Part shown: piece by piece, positions 46,692 through 56,037 of the stretch | How positions within the stretch are numbered: position 1 is the first letter of the stretch | Layout: the number at the start of each line of letters is the position of its first letter | Assembly (NCBI RefSeq): GCF_000765665.2 | Contig: NZ_JROZ02000005.1 | Span: 1-64,000, forward strand | Source: Helicobacter sp. MIT 05-5293 | Lineage (GTDB): Bacteria > Campylobacterota > Campylobacteria > Campylobacterales > Helicobacteraceae | Direction of reading: 5' to 3' | DNA: 64,000 bases | Made by a program: the position numbers and the translations under genes | The notes under the pieces: model-generated | The model's database searches: none | What the model was told of the DNA's origin: nothing | Seen by the model: the letters and a program-made list of their open reading frames with translations, nothing else

Positions 46692-46739
46692 AAACAAAGG
46701 GCATATTCTAGCTTTATTTTTCTAAAAATTCGCTGATAC

Positions 46740-47713
46740 TCATTTCTTTTGCAAAATATGCAAATACTCTAGTGTAGAATCTTGCTTTTGGATTCTCTTA
46801 GAATCCGCTTTAAAGCGTTGATGTTTTTGTGTAACAAAAGAATATTTGCCATATTTTTTAAAAATTTCTGCGATTTGCTCTAAACTCAACAATCCCTCAT
46901 CATTGTAGCTTAAGAAAATCCATTCAAAATTTGCATTTTTGATTAAGGTTTCTAGTTCATTTGCGACTTTGGCTTTTTTGCACCAATTAGATTTTTCATA
47001 TTCTCTTAAGCCCGTTTTACCTTTTGGGATAAAATCATCATAAAGCGCAATAGTGTTTAAAAGATGATAATTTGCTCCATATTCACGCGCATTATAAGGA
47101 GGGTCAAGGTAGAGAATATCGCCTTTGATTCCGTGAATAAGCGTATTAGAATCCTCGTTAAAGACTTGGTGAGAATGCGCATTGCATTCAAAAATTGCAG
47201 GAGTTAGTGCAAGGGGTTTTTGTGCAGATTTCTTAAGATGTTTAAGAAATGCCCCATAAACAGAAGCGGTATTCGCGACTTTATCAGCAGATTCTAAAAG
47301 TGAGGCAATGAGATGAAAATAGGCTTGTGATGAGATTTTTTCTTCTTTGTGCCATTGCTTTATTTTTAGGCGAATCGCATCAATTTTTGCGCCATTATAA
47401 TCGCTAAAATATTGTCTTTTGTGAGAATCGCACACGCTAGATTCTGTCTTTTTGGAATCCAAAAACCGCTCTTGCCCCATACAATAATGCTGATAAATTT
47501 TTCCCTCTATGGGTGTGTTAATGTGTCGCTTTGAAGTTCGTTAAATAAAGATTCTATACCCTTGATTTCTGTGTGGTTGGCGATATAGTTTTGGTTTAGC
47601 ACGAAACTATAATATTCTTTATCATTAGCAATAATTTGTCTTGTTTTGGTCTTAAAAAGTTTCCCTACTGCACTACTTCCTGCAAATATATCACAAAATT
47701 TATTTTCGTGCAA
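46740..47713 (-). pseudogene. D12-class adenine methylase, frameshifted
   Basis: Two reading frames together make one methylase. The first (47713-47507) has the cofactor motif KFCDIFAGSSAVGKLFK and stops at LTHP. The second, one frame over, is open from about 47530 and reads TPIEGKIYQHYCMGQERF before its first ATG at 47480, then carries the catalytic motif DPPYNAREYGANYHLLN. The expected N-terminal segment before the cofactor motif (usually an IGSK-type motif) is also absent. A one-base indel at about 47520-47540 explains the break; no homopolymer switch is seen. The first frame overlaps the HNH gene by 14 bases. This is the second methylase of a decayed restriction-modification cluster. Confidence 0.75.
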
Positions 47714-48377
47714 AAATATACTGATAGTGATATTTTAAAAAAGATTCTCTCCCCTCTACTGGCAGGTTTTGAATTATTTGTCTATCTGCAATATTGATTG
47801 AAGTAAGGTAATCTCTTGTATATTTATCCATTTGTTTGGAAAATAATATTTCTTTATCTTTTGTAAAAGTAATCAATCCTACACTTTTATCAAAAAGTTT
47901 ATCAAATAAAGGCGAGAATAAAAAACCATTATAAACATCTAATCTTTCACTATTATTACAAAATACCCAAGGTTTAATATGCGAAGCTATAAGTAATTTT
48001 TTATCCTTTATATGTGTAATGGGACACTCTTTGAGAGTATCAATTAATTTATTTCTAAAATTCTGCTGACCAACGCGCACATTTTGTATAGTTTGCTTTT
48101 GTGTAAGTTGAATGCTTGTATTTGTTTGTCCTAGAATAATCTGCTTATCATCATTATCCTCCATATATCGCATAGAATCTTTTAAAGCATAAACACCATA
48201 AGCAATTCTCATAATTTTTGGATTTCTCTGGCAACGCTCCTGTATTGTATTGTTTGGTGTTTTACCAAATATTTTACTTTTATCTTTATAATCCCAAATA
48301 TGTTCATAGAGAAACTGAAGTGATGCTATTCCATTATTATCACGCATTATTCTTTCTATTGCTTCATCATAAGTCAA
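47700..48377 (-). CDS. HNH-type restriction endonuclease-like protein
   Basis: A 225-residue protein. The first 60 residues form a winged-helix-like domain (NNGIASLQFLYEHIWDYKD). The C-terminal half matches the HNH_2 type of nuclease: RVGQQNFRNKLIDTLKECPITHIKDKKLLIASHIKPW, then ERLDVYNGFLFSPLFDKLFDKSVGLITF. The ASHIKPW and NGFLFSPLFD segments hold the candidate metal and catalytic residues. The start is TTG at 48377 with AAGGAG six bases upstream. It lies between two methylase genes that are both damaged, so its own activity would be unprotected if it still cuts; either it is inactive or protection comes from another methylase. Confidence 0.75.
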   Translation of the reverse strand: MTYDEAIERIMRDNNGIASLQFLYEHIWDYKDKSKIFGKTPNNTIQERCQRNPKIMRIAYGVYALKDSMRYMEDNDDKQIILGQTNTSIQLTQKQTIQNVRVGQQNFRNKLIDTLKECPITHIKDKKLLIASHIKPWVFCNNSERLDVYNGFLFSPLFDKLFDKSVGLITFTKDKEILFSKQMDKYTRDYLTSINIADRQIIQNLPVEGRESFLKYHYQYIFARK

Positions 48378-48410
48378 AATTCACTCCTTAATCCAAGCCT
48401 ACCATATCCA

Positions 48411-49034
48411 TCACATAGAATCACTTTGTTTATATACATCACCAATTACAACGGCAAAATAGCGTCCAACATCTAGGAATTTTATCACATTTTGAGTGCT
48501 TCTTACAAAGGCTTGAACAAAATGTGTGAGATTATCCAAATGGCTTAAATCATTTGGATTTTCGCTAAAGTGGACAATATCCATATAAGGAGGGTGTAAA
48601 ATCACAAACTGCACACTTTTGTCATTTAATGATTCTAGTGCCTCTTGCATAAAGCAATCCACGCTAAGAGAATCTGTATTATCGCAGAATCCAAAATAAT
48701 ATGTGCTAGGGCATTCCCCCTCCATTTGTGCTTTGACATATTCTAAAATTTTAGAATTTATATCCATACCAATGCACTTACGCCCTAAGTTTTGAGCTTC
48801 ATACAGACTTGTGCCGCTTCCCAAAAACGCATCAAGCACGATTTTGCCCCTTTTGGTATAGCGCGTAAATAATTCACGCGGAATCTGCGGGATAAAATTT
48901 CCGTGATAGATATTTTGATGTTTGCCACTCTTGTCCCTCTGTGGGATTATCCACAGGCTATCTACATTGATATTAGCGTTTTTCCAATCTTTTAAATCAA
49001 TCTCATTCCACCGCATTTTGATGCTTTGTCTCAC
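48411..49034 (-). pseudogene. DNA methyltransferase, C-terminally truncated
   Basis: A 207-residue methylase fragment with a cofactor motif VLDAFLGSGTSLYEAQNLGRKCIGMDIN and the catalytic segment VILHPPYMDIVHFS (HPPY in place of the common DPPY or SPPY). The frame stops soon after VIGDVYKQSDSM, where related proteins continue for several dozen residues. In the next frame the bases spell DGYGRLGLRSEF, which resembles the lost tail, so an internal deletion or frameshift is likely. Its ATG overlaps the rpoN stop by four bases. It is the first methylase of the decayed cluster. Confidence 0.7.
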
Positions 49035-50344
49035 ACGCTCATATCATAAAGTCTTTTGCGTTCGCTTGAGCTAGCAATATTAAGCTGTTGTCGGTATTTT
49101 GTGATTGTGCGGCGCACCATTTTGAGGTCAAACTTTTCCTCCACACTTTTAAGAATCTTCAAATCACTCAAAGGCTTTTTACGATCCTCATTTTTGACAA
49201 GATTCAAAATAAAATCTTTAATCGAAGCGTTAGAGGTATCACCATCAATGGCAGCAGTAAAGAAACTCTTAATAGGAAAAATACCTCTATCACATTCAAG
49301 GTATTTATTAGCAATCGCTCGTGAAATCGTGCTTGGCGCATATCCCAAATCTTGAGCAATGTCCTTGAGTTTCATTGGGCGAATCTCCCCACCCATAAAA
49401 AAATCATATTGATTTTCCCTTAATGCAATGGCGATTTTCAGAATCGTTGCCTTTCGCATATCAAGCGCATCAACGAGATCTTTTGCTTCTTTAAGCTTGT
49501 TTTTCAAAAAATCCGCACTTTCCTTGTGAGAATGAGCATTTCTAATATTTTCCTCAATGACAATTTTGGGATAATACGCATCATTGATTGACACTTCTAG
49601 CTCATAGGCGGTATTTTTTAGGCTATCAGTTTTAATACGCTCGAAAATAAAAATATCAGGTATCACTTCTGCTTCTCTCGCACCAAACTCAATCGCTGGA
49701 GGATTCTTAAAACTCTTAATGACTTTCATCACGACATTATACGATGCGTGATTCTTATATCTGTTGTGATTGTGCAAATCCTTGATAATTTGTGAGGCAA
49801 GCTCATAATCCTCCCCGTCCAAATCGCATTGTTGGAGCTGAAAAAGAAATGATTCAATCACATCTTTTGCACCAATACCATAAGGCTCTAAATATGCAAA
49901 ACGCGTGCGCACTCGCTCTACTTCAGATTCACTGATGCCCAACTCATCAGCAATTTCACTCACGGGCGTATCCAAATACCCCTCTTCATTAAGATTCTCA
50001 ATAATCTTTAATGCGATATTTTGCGAAATTGCCGTGGGGAATAGCTTTGAATCAATCTGCTCTTCAAGCACTTCATAAAGGCTTTGCTCTTTAATACTCA
50101 CAGAATCCATACGATCTGTTTGGGTGTTGCGTGAAGAAGATTGAGATTTTTGATAGTTTTTAGATTGGAGGCTTTGAGTGATTTGGCTTTGGACATGTGC
50201 ATAAGGATTCTCTTCGGCAATACTTGAGAGCGTCTCTTCAAGCTCTGTCATTCCGCTTTGTAAAATAGGCAACCAGCTTTTTAAAGTTGTCGAGAGACGC
50301 GCTTTGACATTTAGATTCTGACGTAACTTACCGCCCACACTCAT
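49031..50344 (-). CDS. rpoN: RNA polymerase sigma-54 factor
   Basis: The 437-residue alternative sigma factor that reads GG-N10-GC promoters and needs an AAA+ activator. The N-terminal region I ([20 protein letters not shown]) and the RpoN box ([14 protein letters not shown], near residue 420) are clear, with the core-binding region between. In Helicobacter it controls middle flagellar genes; two candidate target promoters are in this window, before flgF and flgG. It overlaps the lptB stop by four bases, in the rpoN-lptB-tsaE-dnaX order known from H. pylori. Confidence 0.96.
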   Translation of the reverse strand: MSVGGKLRQNLNVKARLSTTLKSWLPILQSGMTELEETLSSIAEENPYAHVQSQITQSLQSKNYQKSQSSSRNTQTDRMDSVSIKEQSLYEVLEEQIDSKLFPTAISQNIALKIIENLNEEGYLDTPVSEIADELGISESEVERVRTRFAYLEPYGIGAKDVIESFLFQLQQCDLDGEDYELASQIIKDLHNHNRYKNHASYNVVMKVIKSFKNPPAIEFGAREAEVIPDIFIFERIKTDSLKNTAYELEVSINDAYYPKIVIEENIRNAHSHKESADFLKNKLKEAKDLVDALDMRKATILKIAIALRENQYDFFMGGEIRPMKLKDIAQDLGYAPSTISRAIANKYLECDRGIFPIKSFFTAAIDGDTSNASIKDFILNLVKNEDRKKPLSDLKILKSVEEKFDLKMVRRTITKYRQQLNIASSSERKRLYDMSV

Positions 50345-51069
50345 GCTTTAAAATGTTCTCCTAAATAGTATTTTCGCACCAATTCATTTTGATAAATTTC
50401 TTCGGCATTACCACTTGCAAGCAATGCACCACTTTTAATCACATACGCTCGTGTGCAGACGGATAATGTCTCACGCACATTATGATCTGTGATAAGAACC
50501 CCAATATCAAGACTCGTAAGCTTTAAAATGATATTTTGTATATCATTTACTGCGCGTGGATCAACCCCTGCAAAAGGTTCATCAAGCAAAACAAACTTCG
50601 GATCTTTAATCAAAGCACGAGCAATCTCCACTCTTCTACGCTCACCTCCGCTTAACGATACACCTTTTCGCGCACGAATAGGTTCGATGTTAAATTCTTC
50701 AAGCATTTTTTCAATTTTAATCTTCTGATCTTTAGTATTTTTGATGCTGACTTCTGCGGCAAGCATAAGATTCTCTTCTACGCTTAGATCTTTGAAAATA
50801 CTTGATTCTTGAGGCAAATACCCGATGCCAAGATTCGAACGCATATGCAAGGGGAATTTCGTAATTTCAGTATGATTGAGCATCACTTTGCCACTGCTTG
50901 GGTGCAAAAGCCCACAAATCATATAAAAAGTCGTTGTCTTGCCCGCTCCATTAGGTCCTAAAAGCCCTACAACTTCACCGCTATTCACTTCTAGGGAGAC
51001 ATCTTGCACGATTTTGGTTTTTTTAATATGCTTGCTAAGACTGATTGCTGAAAGTTTATTCATTATCAA
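50341..51069 (-). CDS. lptB: LPS export ABC ATPase LptB
   Basis: The 242-residue ATPase that powers LPS extraction from the inner membrane with LptF/G. Walker [15 protein letters not shown] (about 37-50), signature [16 protein letters not shown], Walker [14 protein letters not shown] and the H-loop [11 protein letters not shown] are present; the [12 protein letters not shown] wording is characteristic of LptB. It is coupled by four-base overlaps to tsaE upstream and rpoN downstream. Confidence 0.95.
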   Translation of the reverse strand: MIMNKLSAISLSKHIKKTKIVQDVSLEVNSGEVVGLLGPNGAGKTTTFYMICGLLHPSSGKVMLNHTEITKFPLHMRSNLGIGYLPQESSIFKDLSVEENLMLAAEVSIKNTKDQKIKIEKMLEEFNIEPIRARKGVSLSGGERRRVEIARALIKDPKFVLLDEPFAGVDPRAVNDIQNIILKLTSLDIGVLITDHNVRETLSVCTRAYVIKSGALLASGNAEEIYQNELVRKYYLGEHFKA

Positions 51070-51494
51070 AACACCTTGTAGATTCTCTGTTGATGCGATG
51101 GAGCAAGGGCAATAGAGATTCTCATCACCTCATAACCACTTCGCCGAAGCAATGCCTCTAAACGCTCATCTCCCCATTCTACAAGGTGGATTCCCTCTCT
51201 TTCAAGCATATCCAACAATCCCCATTCTAAAAGCTCCTCCAAAGACTTGCGATACAAATCATAATGATAGATTCTCTTGCTTTCTTGTCCGTATTCATGG
51301 ACAAGATTAAAGGTAGGAGAAGTTACCTCATCATCTTGCTGCATATATCGGACAAATGCACGCACAAAAGTCGTTTTTCCACTTCCTAAATCCCCCTGCA
51401 AAAGCACAACTCCATTACAAAATGTTATTTTATCAAATAATGCACACGCATCGCTTAAATCATTCACACCCAAAACAAATTCATTGCAAATCAT
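51066..51494 (-). CDS. tsaE: tRNA t6A-modification ATPase TsaE
   Basis: A 142-residue P-loop ATPase that regenerates the TsaB-TsaD complex during t6A synthesis. Walker A is [16 protein letters not shown] (near residues 34-49), followed by [10 protein letters not shown] and the YHYDLYR and LVEWGDE motifs typical of TsaE. It overlaps dnaX by 14 bases and lptB by four. Its partner TsaB is encoded at 30.9 kb. Confidence 0.95.
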   Translation of the reverse strand: MICNEFVLGVNDLSDACALFDKITFCNGVVLLQGDLGSGKTTFVRAFVRYMQQDDEVTSPTFNLVHEYGQESKRIYHYDLYRKSLEELLEWGLLDMLEREGIHLVEWGDERLEALLRRSGYEVMRISIALAPSHQQRIYKVF

Positions 51495-53220
51495 CAGATT
51501 TACTCACACTATCGTTTGGGATTGTTTCAGGACGCGGGGCGATCACGCTTTTTATCCCTATGCTTTCATTAATCGCATTAATCAATTCGCGATGTTCTTG
51601 CAAAAAAGCATCTTGTGCATCAAGAGCTACTGCTGGCTTCTGTGGCGCATTTAGCATCTCTTGCGTTATAGCAGCTTTGACAGATTCAACAGATTCGGAG
51701 GTATTTTCAGACTTTTGAGAATCTACCAAATCCGTAGGTTGCGTGATATTGTGTGTCATCGGGGTTTGTGTCGGATTCACATTTTGGGTATTTATTTCAG
51801 AATCTTGACTTTTTGTGCTTTCTGAAGGCATGGGGACTTGTCGAATCGTTGTGTTTGCTCCAAAAATCTCATTCACAAAAGTCTTAATTAGCGTATAATG
51901 TTCCTTTAACAATGCCTTATCTTCACCTTGTGCGCGACTATGCCAACTCAAAATCTGATCTTCAAACGCAACAAATACGATATTTTGAGCGAAACTCTCC
52001 CCCAACTGCATATTACGATCCTTTAGCTTTGCAATCAGATTCTCAAACTGCATTTGAGGCGAAAGCTGCGACAAAGGAGCAGGCGCATTTTGCGCATCTT
52101 GAGATGAAATTGATTTTATTTGGACTGCAGAATCTTTGTCAATCTTAGGGGCTTGGAAAATTTCAGATTCTAATTCTTCAATCATTGCTTCTATATCTTT
52201 GACTTTCATCGCTTCTTGCATTTTCATCGCGCAAAGTAAAAGCACAAATGCCCCATCTGTGTTGAGATTCAGTAATATTTTTGATTCGCTAAGAATCCGC
52301 GAGAAACGGTCGACAAATAATGCTTGAAACTCTACATCTCTCGCTAAAAGCCGCTCTTTCAAAAAAAGCATCATTTCATCAAGTATCATTTCGCATTCAT
52401 ATTCTTGTAAAATCTCAAGTGCAGCAAAGATCTTAGCTGTATCGCGTTGCAAAACCGCATCAAAATAATCCCGCAATACTTTAGGATCAACCACACCCAA
52501 CATATCCGTTACGCTTGCGACTTCAATATGATTCTTACAAAAAATAATCGCCTGATCAAGGAGCGTCAAAGTATCACGCAAACTCCCTGAACCACTCCTT
52601 GCGATCATCTCAAGTGCTTGAGGCTCAAAGCTTACACCCTCTTTGTGGAGAATATTTGTAATATGCTCGACAATCAAACGATGAGGGATTTGCTTGAATC
52701 GAAAATGTTGCGTGCGACTTAAAATAGTCGCGGGAAGTTTTAGAGGGTCAGTAGTCGCAAGGATAAATTTCACAAACTCTGGGGGTTCTTCAAGGGTTTT
52801 CAGCAAAGCATTGAAAGCTTCTTTGCTTAGCATATGCACCTCATCAACGATAAAAATTTTATAACGTCCATAGCTAGGGCGATATTTGGTTTGCTCAATC
52901 ACGCGCTTAATATCATCAATCCCCCTAGAGCTTGCTGCGTCCATTTCAATAATATCAATATGCTTATTTTGAAGTGCCGAAATGCAACTCGCACAAGTGC
53001 CACAAGGTGTGCTTGTAGGTCCACTCTCACATTGCAAAGCACGGGCAAAAATACGCGCTGAACTCGTCTTTCCGCTCCCTCGTAATCCGCTAAAAAGATA
53101 CGCATGGGAGATATGTTGAGAATCTAGTGCAAGAGAAAGGGTTTGAGAGACAGCATTTTGCCCAACCAAATCACTAAAAATAGTCGGACGATACTTTAAA
53201 GCCAATGCAATTGAGGACAT
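51481..53220 (-). CDS. dnaX: DNA polymerase III subunit gamma/tau
   Basis: The 579-residue clamp-loader ATPase. Walker A GLRGSGKTS is at 45-53, the zinc-binding cysteines are Cys64, Cys73, Cys76 and Cys79 (CESGPTSTPCGTCASC), Walker B and sensor regions are FIVDEVHMLSKEAFNALLKTLEEPP and FILATTDPLKLPATILSR. The C-terminal 200 residues are low complexity and Gln/Ser rich, as in tau. It heads the operon dnaX-tsaE-lptB-rpoN. Confidence 0.97.
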   Translation of the reverse strand: MSSIALALKYRPTIFSDLVGQNAVSQTLSLALDSQHISHAYLFSGLRGSGKTSSARIFARALQCESGPTSTPCGTCASCISALQNKHIDIIEMDAASSRGIDDIKRVIEQTKYRPSYGRYKIFIVDEVHMLSKEAFNALLKTLEEPPEFVKFILATTDPLKLPATILSRTQHFRFKQIPHRLIVEHITNILHKEGVSFEPQALEMIARSGSGSLRDTLTLLDQAIIFCKNHIEVASVTDMLGVVDPKVLRDYFDAVLQRDTAKIFAALEILQEYECEMILDEMMLFLKERLLARDVEFQALFVDRFSRILSESKILLNLNTDGAFVLLLCAMKMQEAMKVKDIEAMIEELESEIFQAPKIDKDSAVQIKSISSQDAQNAPAPLSQLSPQMQFENLIAKLKDRNMQLGESFAQNIVFVAFEDQILSWHSRAQGEDKALLKEHYTLIKTFVNEIFGANTTIRQVPMPSESTKSQDSEINTQNVNPTQTPMTHNITQPTDLVDSQKSENTSESVESVKAAITQEMLNAPQKPAVALDAQDAFLQEHRELINAINESIGIKSVIAPRPETIPNDSVSKSDDLQ

Positions 53221-53321
53221 AACCTTTCCTTAAAAATAATTAAAAATCTTACAAATAAAAGATGCCATTGTATAAAAAGATTCCAAAAACTAAGATTATT
53301 TGACATTCTCAAATCCCCAAA

Positions 53322-53951
53322 TCATTTTTCAGTCTTTGAATCTTCATCATACGCAAATACGGGCAATCCAAGCTTATAAAAAATCGCTAAAAGGCGAGCA
53401 ATCACACCCACAATAAGCGTAATAAGCGTAGCAATGAGAATATCTATTTGCAAATAAATCAACAGCACATAATAAAGCGCACCCGCAATTAGCGCAATCC
53501 CAGCATAAATCTCCTTTTGAAACACTAAGGGTATCCGCATACATAAAATATCACGCAAGATTCCCCCAAAAACCCCTGTGATCACTGCCGCACTCACAGC
53601 AATGATAAACCCATAATCCTTATCAATTCCTACTTGTGCGCCCAAAATACTAAAAACAACTAACCCAATCGCATCAAGAATCAAAAACACTTTTTCCGAA
53701 CGCACAACCACACGCGGAATCTTTGTTGTTAATATCGCCGCAACACAAATCAGCACCACATATTCAGGGTGAGCCACCCAAGTAAGCGGGTAATGATTAA
53801 GTAAAATATCCCGAATCGACCCTCCGCCAATCGCCGTAACAAGAGCGATAAAAATCACACCAAACAAATCCATTTTATGTTTCCCTGCGGCTAAAGCACC
53901 CGTCATACCTTCGGCTGTGATGGCAATAATATAAAGCGTGGTTAGAAGCAT
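53322..53951 (-). CDS. TRIC/UPF0126-family membrane channel
   Basis: A 209-residue integral membrane protein of the trimeric intracellular cation channel family (YicG/UPF0126), made of two repeats of three helices plus a seventh. The conserved glycine-rich segments are [27 protein letters not shown] and [28 protein letters not shown]. Prokaryotic members conduct potassium. It stands 101 bases upstream of dnaX on the strand read, with its own start. Confidence 0.9.
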   Translation of the reverse strand: MLLTTLYIIAITAEGMTGALAAGKHKMDLFGVIFIALVTAIGGGSIRDILLNHYPLTWVAHPEYVVLICVAAILTTKIPRVVVRSEKVFLILDAIGLVVFSILGAQVGIDKDYGFIIAVSAAVITGVFGGILRDILCMRIPLVFQKEIYAGIALIAGALYYVLLIYLQIDILIATLITLIVGVIARLLAIFYKLGLPVFAYDEDSKTEK

Positions 53952-54029
53952 ACTCTCACTTTTTATTAAATTTTCACCATAACTATAAATGATTTTAGCT
54001 ATAAAAAGGATAAATTAAAGGTAAATTTT

Positions 54030-54043
54030 GGAATCCCTTTTGC
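54030..54043 (+). promoter_or_regulatory. Sigma-54-type promoter for flgG
   Basis: TTTTGGAATCCCTTTTGCTT gives GG at 54030-54031, ten bases, and GC at 54042-54043. The distance to the flgG ATG is 66 bases, so the leader would be about 55 bases. The flanking GGAAT and TTTTGCTT are shared with the flgF site. Confidence 0.65.
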
Positions 54044-54109
54044 TTAGAATCCAACCAATCACTGCCTTAGTTTAAGTGAAATTTACTTCTTATATTAAAG
54101 GATCGCATT

Positions 54110-54898
54110 ATGATGAGATCACTCTATACCGCTACCACAGGTATGCTTGGACAACAACTCCAAATCGACAACACATCAAACAACATTGCCAATGTCAATA
54201 CCACCGGCTATAAAAAGCAGAGAGCAGAATTTGCAGATTTATTTTACCAAACACTCCAATACGCAGGAACAAGCACAAGTGAAACGACTATTTCACCCAC
54301 AGGCATTGAAGTAGGGCTAGGTGTGCGACCCATTGCGATTCAAAAGATGTTTTCACAAGGACACCCCAAAGAGACAGAAAATAACCTTGACATTGCAATC
54401 ACCGGGAATGGATTCTTCCAAATCGAACTTCCCGATGGCAATATCGCCTACACACGCGCAGGAAGCTTCAAGCTTGATGATAATGGTAATGTCGTCAATG
54501 CAGAGGGCTATCGCTTGATTCCAGAGCTTACTATTCCAGAGGGTGCGACTCAAATCAATATCGGGACTGATGGCACGGTGAGTGTGATTGAAGGTAATCA
54601 AACAGAAGTAAATATCTTAGGGCAAATCGAAATTGTGAATTTTATCAATCCCGCAGGGTTGCATTCTTTGGGCGATAATCTTTTTATCAACACCAACGCT
54701 TCGGGTGATCCTGTAGCGGGTGTGCCGGGGCTTGACGGATTCGGACAGCTAAGACAAGGATTCTTAGAGCTTAGTAATGTCAAATTGGTCGAAGAAATGA
54801 CAGATCTTATCACCGGGCAAAGAGCCTATGAGGCGAACTCAAAGAGTATCCAAACTGCAGATTCTATGCTTCAAACCGTCAATGGCTTGAAACGATAA
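54110..54898 (+). CDS. flgG: Flagellar distal rod protein FlgG
   Basis: The 262-residue distal rod subunit. It begins MMRSLYTATTGMLGQQLQIDNTSNNIANVNTTGYKKQRAEFADLFYQTL, which is near-consensus for FlgG, and ends in LVEEMTDLITGQRAYEANSKSIQTADSMLQTVNGLKR. Length and both D0 helices match the family closely. It is a single gene with its own sigma-54-type promoter. Confidence 0.97.
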   Translation: MMRSLYTATTGMLGQQLQIDNTSNNIANVNTTGYKKQRAEFADLFYQTLQYAGTSTSETTISPTGIEVGLGVRPIAIQKMFSQGHPKETENNLDIAITGNGFFQIELPDGNIAYTRAGSFKLDDNGNVVNAEGYRLIPELTIPEGATQINIGTDGTVSVIEGNQTEVNILGQIEIVNFINPAGLHSLGDNLFINTNASGDPVAGVPGLDGFGQLRQGFLELSNVKLVEEMTDLITGQRAYEANSKSIQTADSMLQTVNGLKR

Positions 54899-54915
54899 GA
54901 TTTTACCTTACATCT

Positions 54916-54968
54916 CCCATAGCCCCTAAACTCATCTTATTTGAGATCAAAAGAGCATAGGCTATGGG
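54916..54968. terminator. Bidirectional hairpin, flgG / virB11
   Basis: CCCATAGCC (54916-54924) pairs perfectly with GGCTATGGG (54960-54968); the 35-base loop contains a second small stem (CTCAT...GAGAT region). A further GGGCTTT/AAAGCCC pair follows at about 54971. It separates the flagellar gene from the 3' end of the type IV secretion operon. Confidence 0.6.
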
Positions 54969-55041
54969 TGGGCTTTTAGAATACAAAGCCCAAATATGTA
55001 TTCCCCAAAATAAATATTTGGACATTGAAACTATAATTTTC

Positions 55042-56016
55042 CTAGATTTCTTTTGGTATATGCCGCTTCACATCGAGAATCTCGCTGACAATGCGTTCAT
55101 TCTTAATCCGCTTAATTTGAATAATATAATCAATAGCTGTGCGAATATAAGCTTTAAGAGCTACTCTATCTTGCATTCCGCCAAACATCGCATTTGTGAT
55201 AATCGCATTGATAGCATCTTCACTATTATTAGCGTGAAGAGTAGAGAGGTTACCTTCGTGTCCTGTATTATTAATGCGCAAAAAAGCTAGAGTGTTGCGT
55301 ATGTCAATTTCCCCAAGCAGTAATCTATCGGGGCGTAAGCGCATAGCATTATTGATAGCCTGTGTATAGCCATAAATCTCGCTCTCTTCCTTTGGCACAG
55401 CAAGTTGGGTTTTATTATGATTTTCAATGAAAATTTCTTGCGAATCTTCGATACTTACAATGCGTTCATTTTGTGGTATTTTACTCATTAGAGCATTGAG
55501 AAAGCTCGTTTTTCCTGTGCCTGTTCCGCCACTGATAAGCACATTTTTTCTCTGCGGTATGAGGGCTTTAATTTTCTCATAATCCCACGATTCTTTGACC
55601 TTATCACTAAGAGTGAAATGTTCTAATGCAAAATATTTGCTGCTTGGGATTCTGATACAAACGCACACATCGGAGTGAAATAAAATGCTTCTGTGTTGCG
55701 CCTGAAGTCTATATCGCGCATAAGGTGGAGGCAACTCACAAGAAAGGCTAGGATATTTTTCATTAAATCTCTGCCCTCTCCTTGTAGCAAGTTGTGTCAA
55801 AAACGAATCTATGAAGTTATAGGTAAGCATAGAATCTTCTATCGTTTCCCATTTTTGTCCATAATCGACACATATCTCTCCTATATGATTAATGATAATC
55901 TCATTGGCTTCAAGCCTTAAATATTTATCAAGCACTTGCAGTTTTTGTGCAAGAATAGGCGTGATATGGTCAGCTTCCACGAACAGAATCCAAATTTTGG
56001 TTTGCAAAGCTTTCAC
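55042..56016 (-). CDS. virB11: T4SS ATPase VirB11
   Basis: The traffic ATPase of the type IV secretion system. It carries Walker A SGGTGTGKTSFLNAL near residue 165, the Asp box RIVSIEDSQEI and the His/Walker B region RPDRLLLGEIDIRN and GHEGNLSTLHANN. The called start is GTG at 56016. However, the strong ribosome site (AAAGGAG at about 56031-56037) leads to an ATG at 56026 in the neighbouring frame, which reads MTECESFANQNLDSVRGS and then stops. A single-base indel near 55975 would join that start to the body. The gene may thus be slightly damaged or use an awkward GTG. It is the last gene of the minus-strand operon. Confidence 0.88.
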   Translation of the reverse strand: MKALQTKIWILFVEADHITPILAQKLQVLDKYLRLEANEIIINHIGEICVDYGQKWETIEDSMLTYNFIDSFLTQLATRRGQRFNEKYPSLSCELPPPYARYRLQAQHRSILFHSDVCVCIRIPSSKYFALEHFTLSDKVKESWDYEKIKALIPQRKNVLISGGTGTGKTSFLNALMSKIPQNERIVSIEDSQEIFIENHNKTQLAVPKEESEIYGYTQAINNAMRLRPDRLLLGEIDIRNTLAFLRINNTGHEGNLSTLHANNSEDAINAIITNAMFGGMQDRVALKAYIRTAIDYIIQIKRIKNERIVSEILDVKRHIPKEI

Positions 56017-56037
56017 ATTCTGTCATAATGATCTCCT

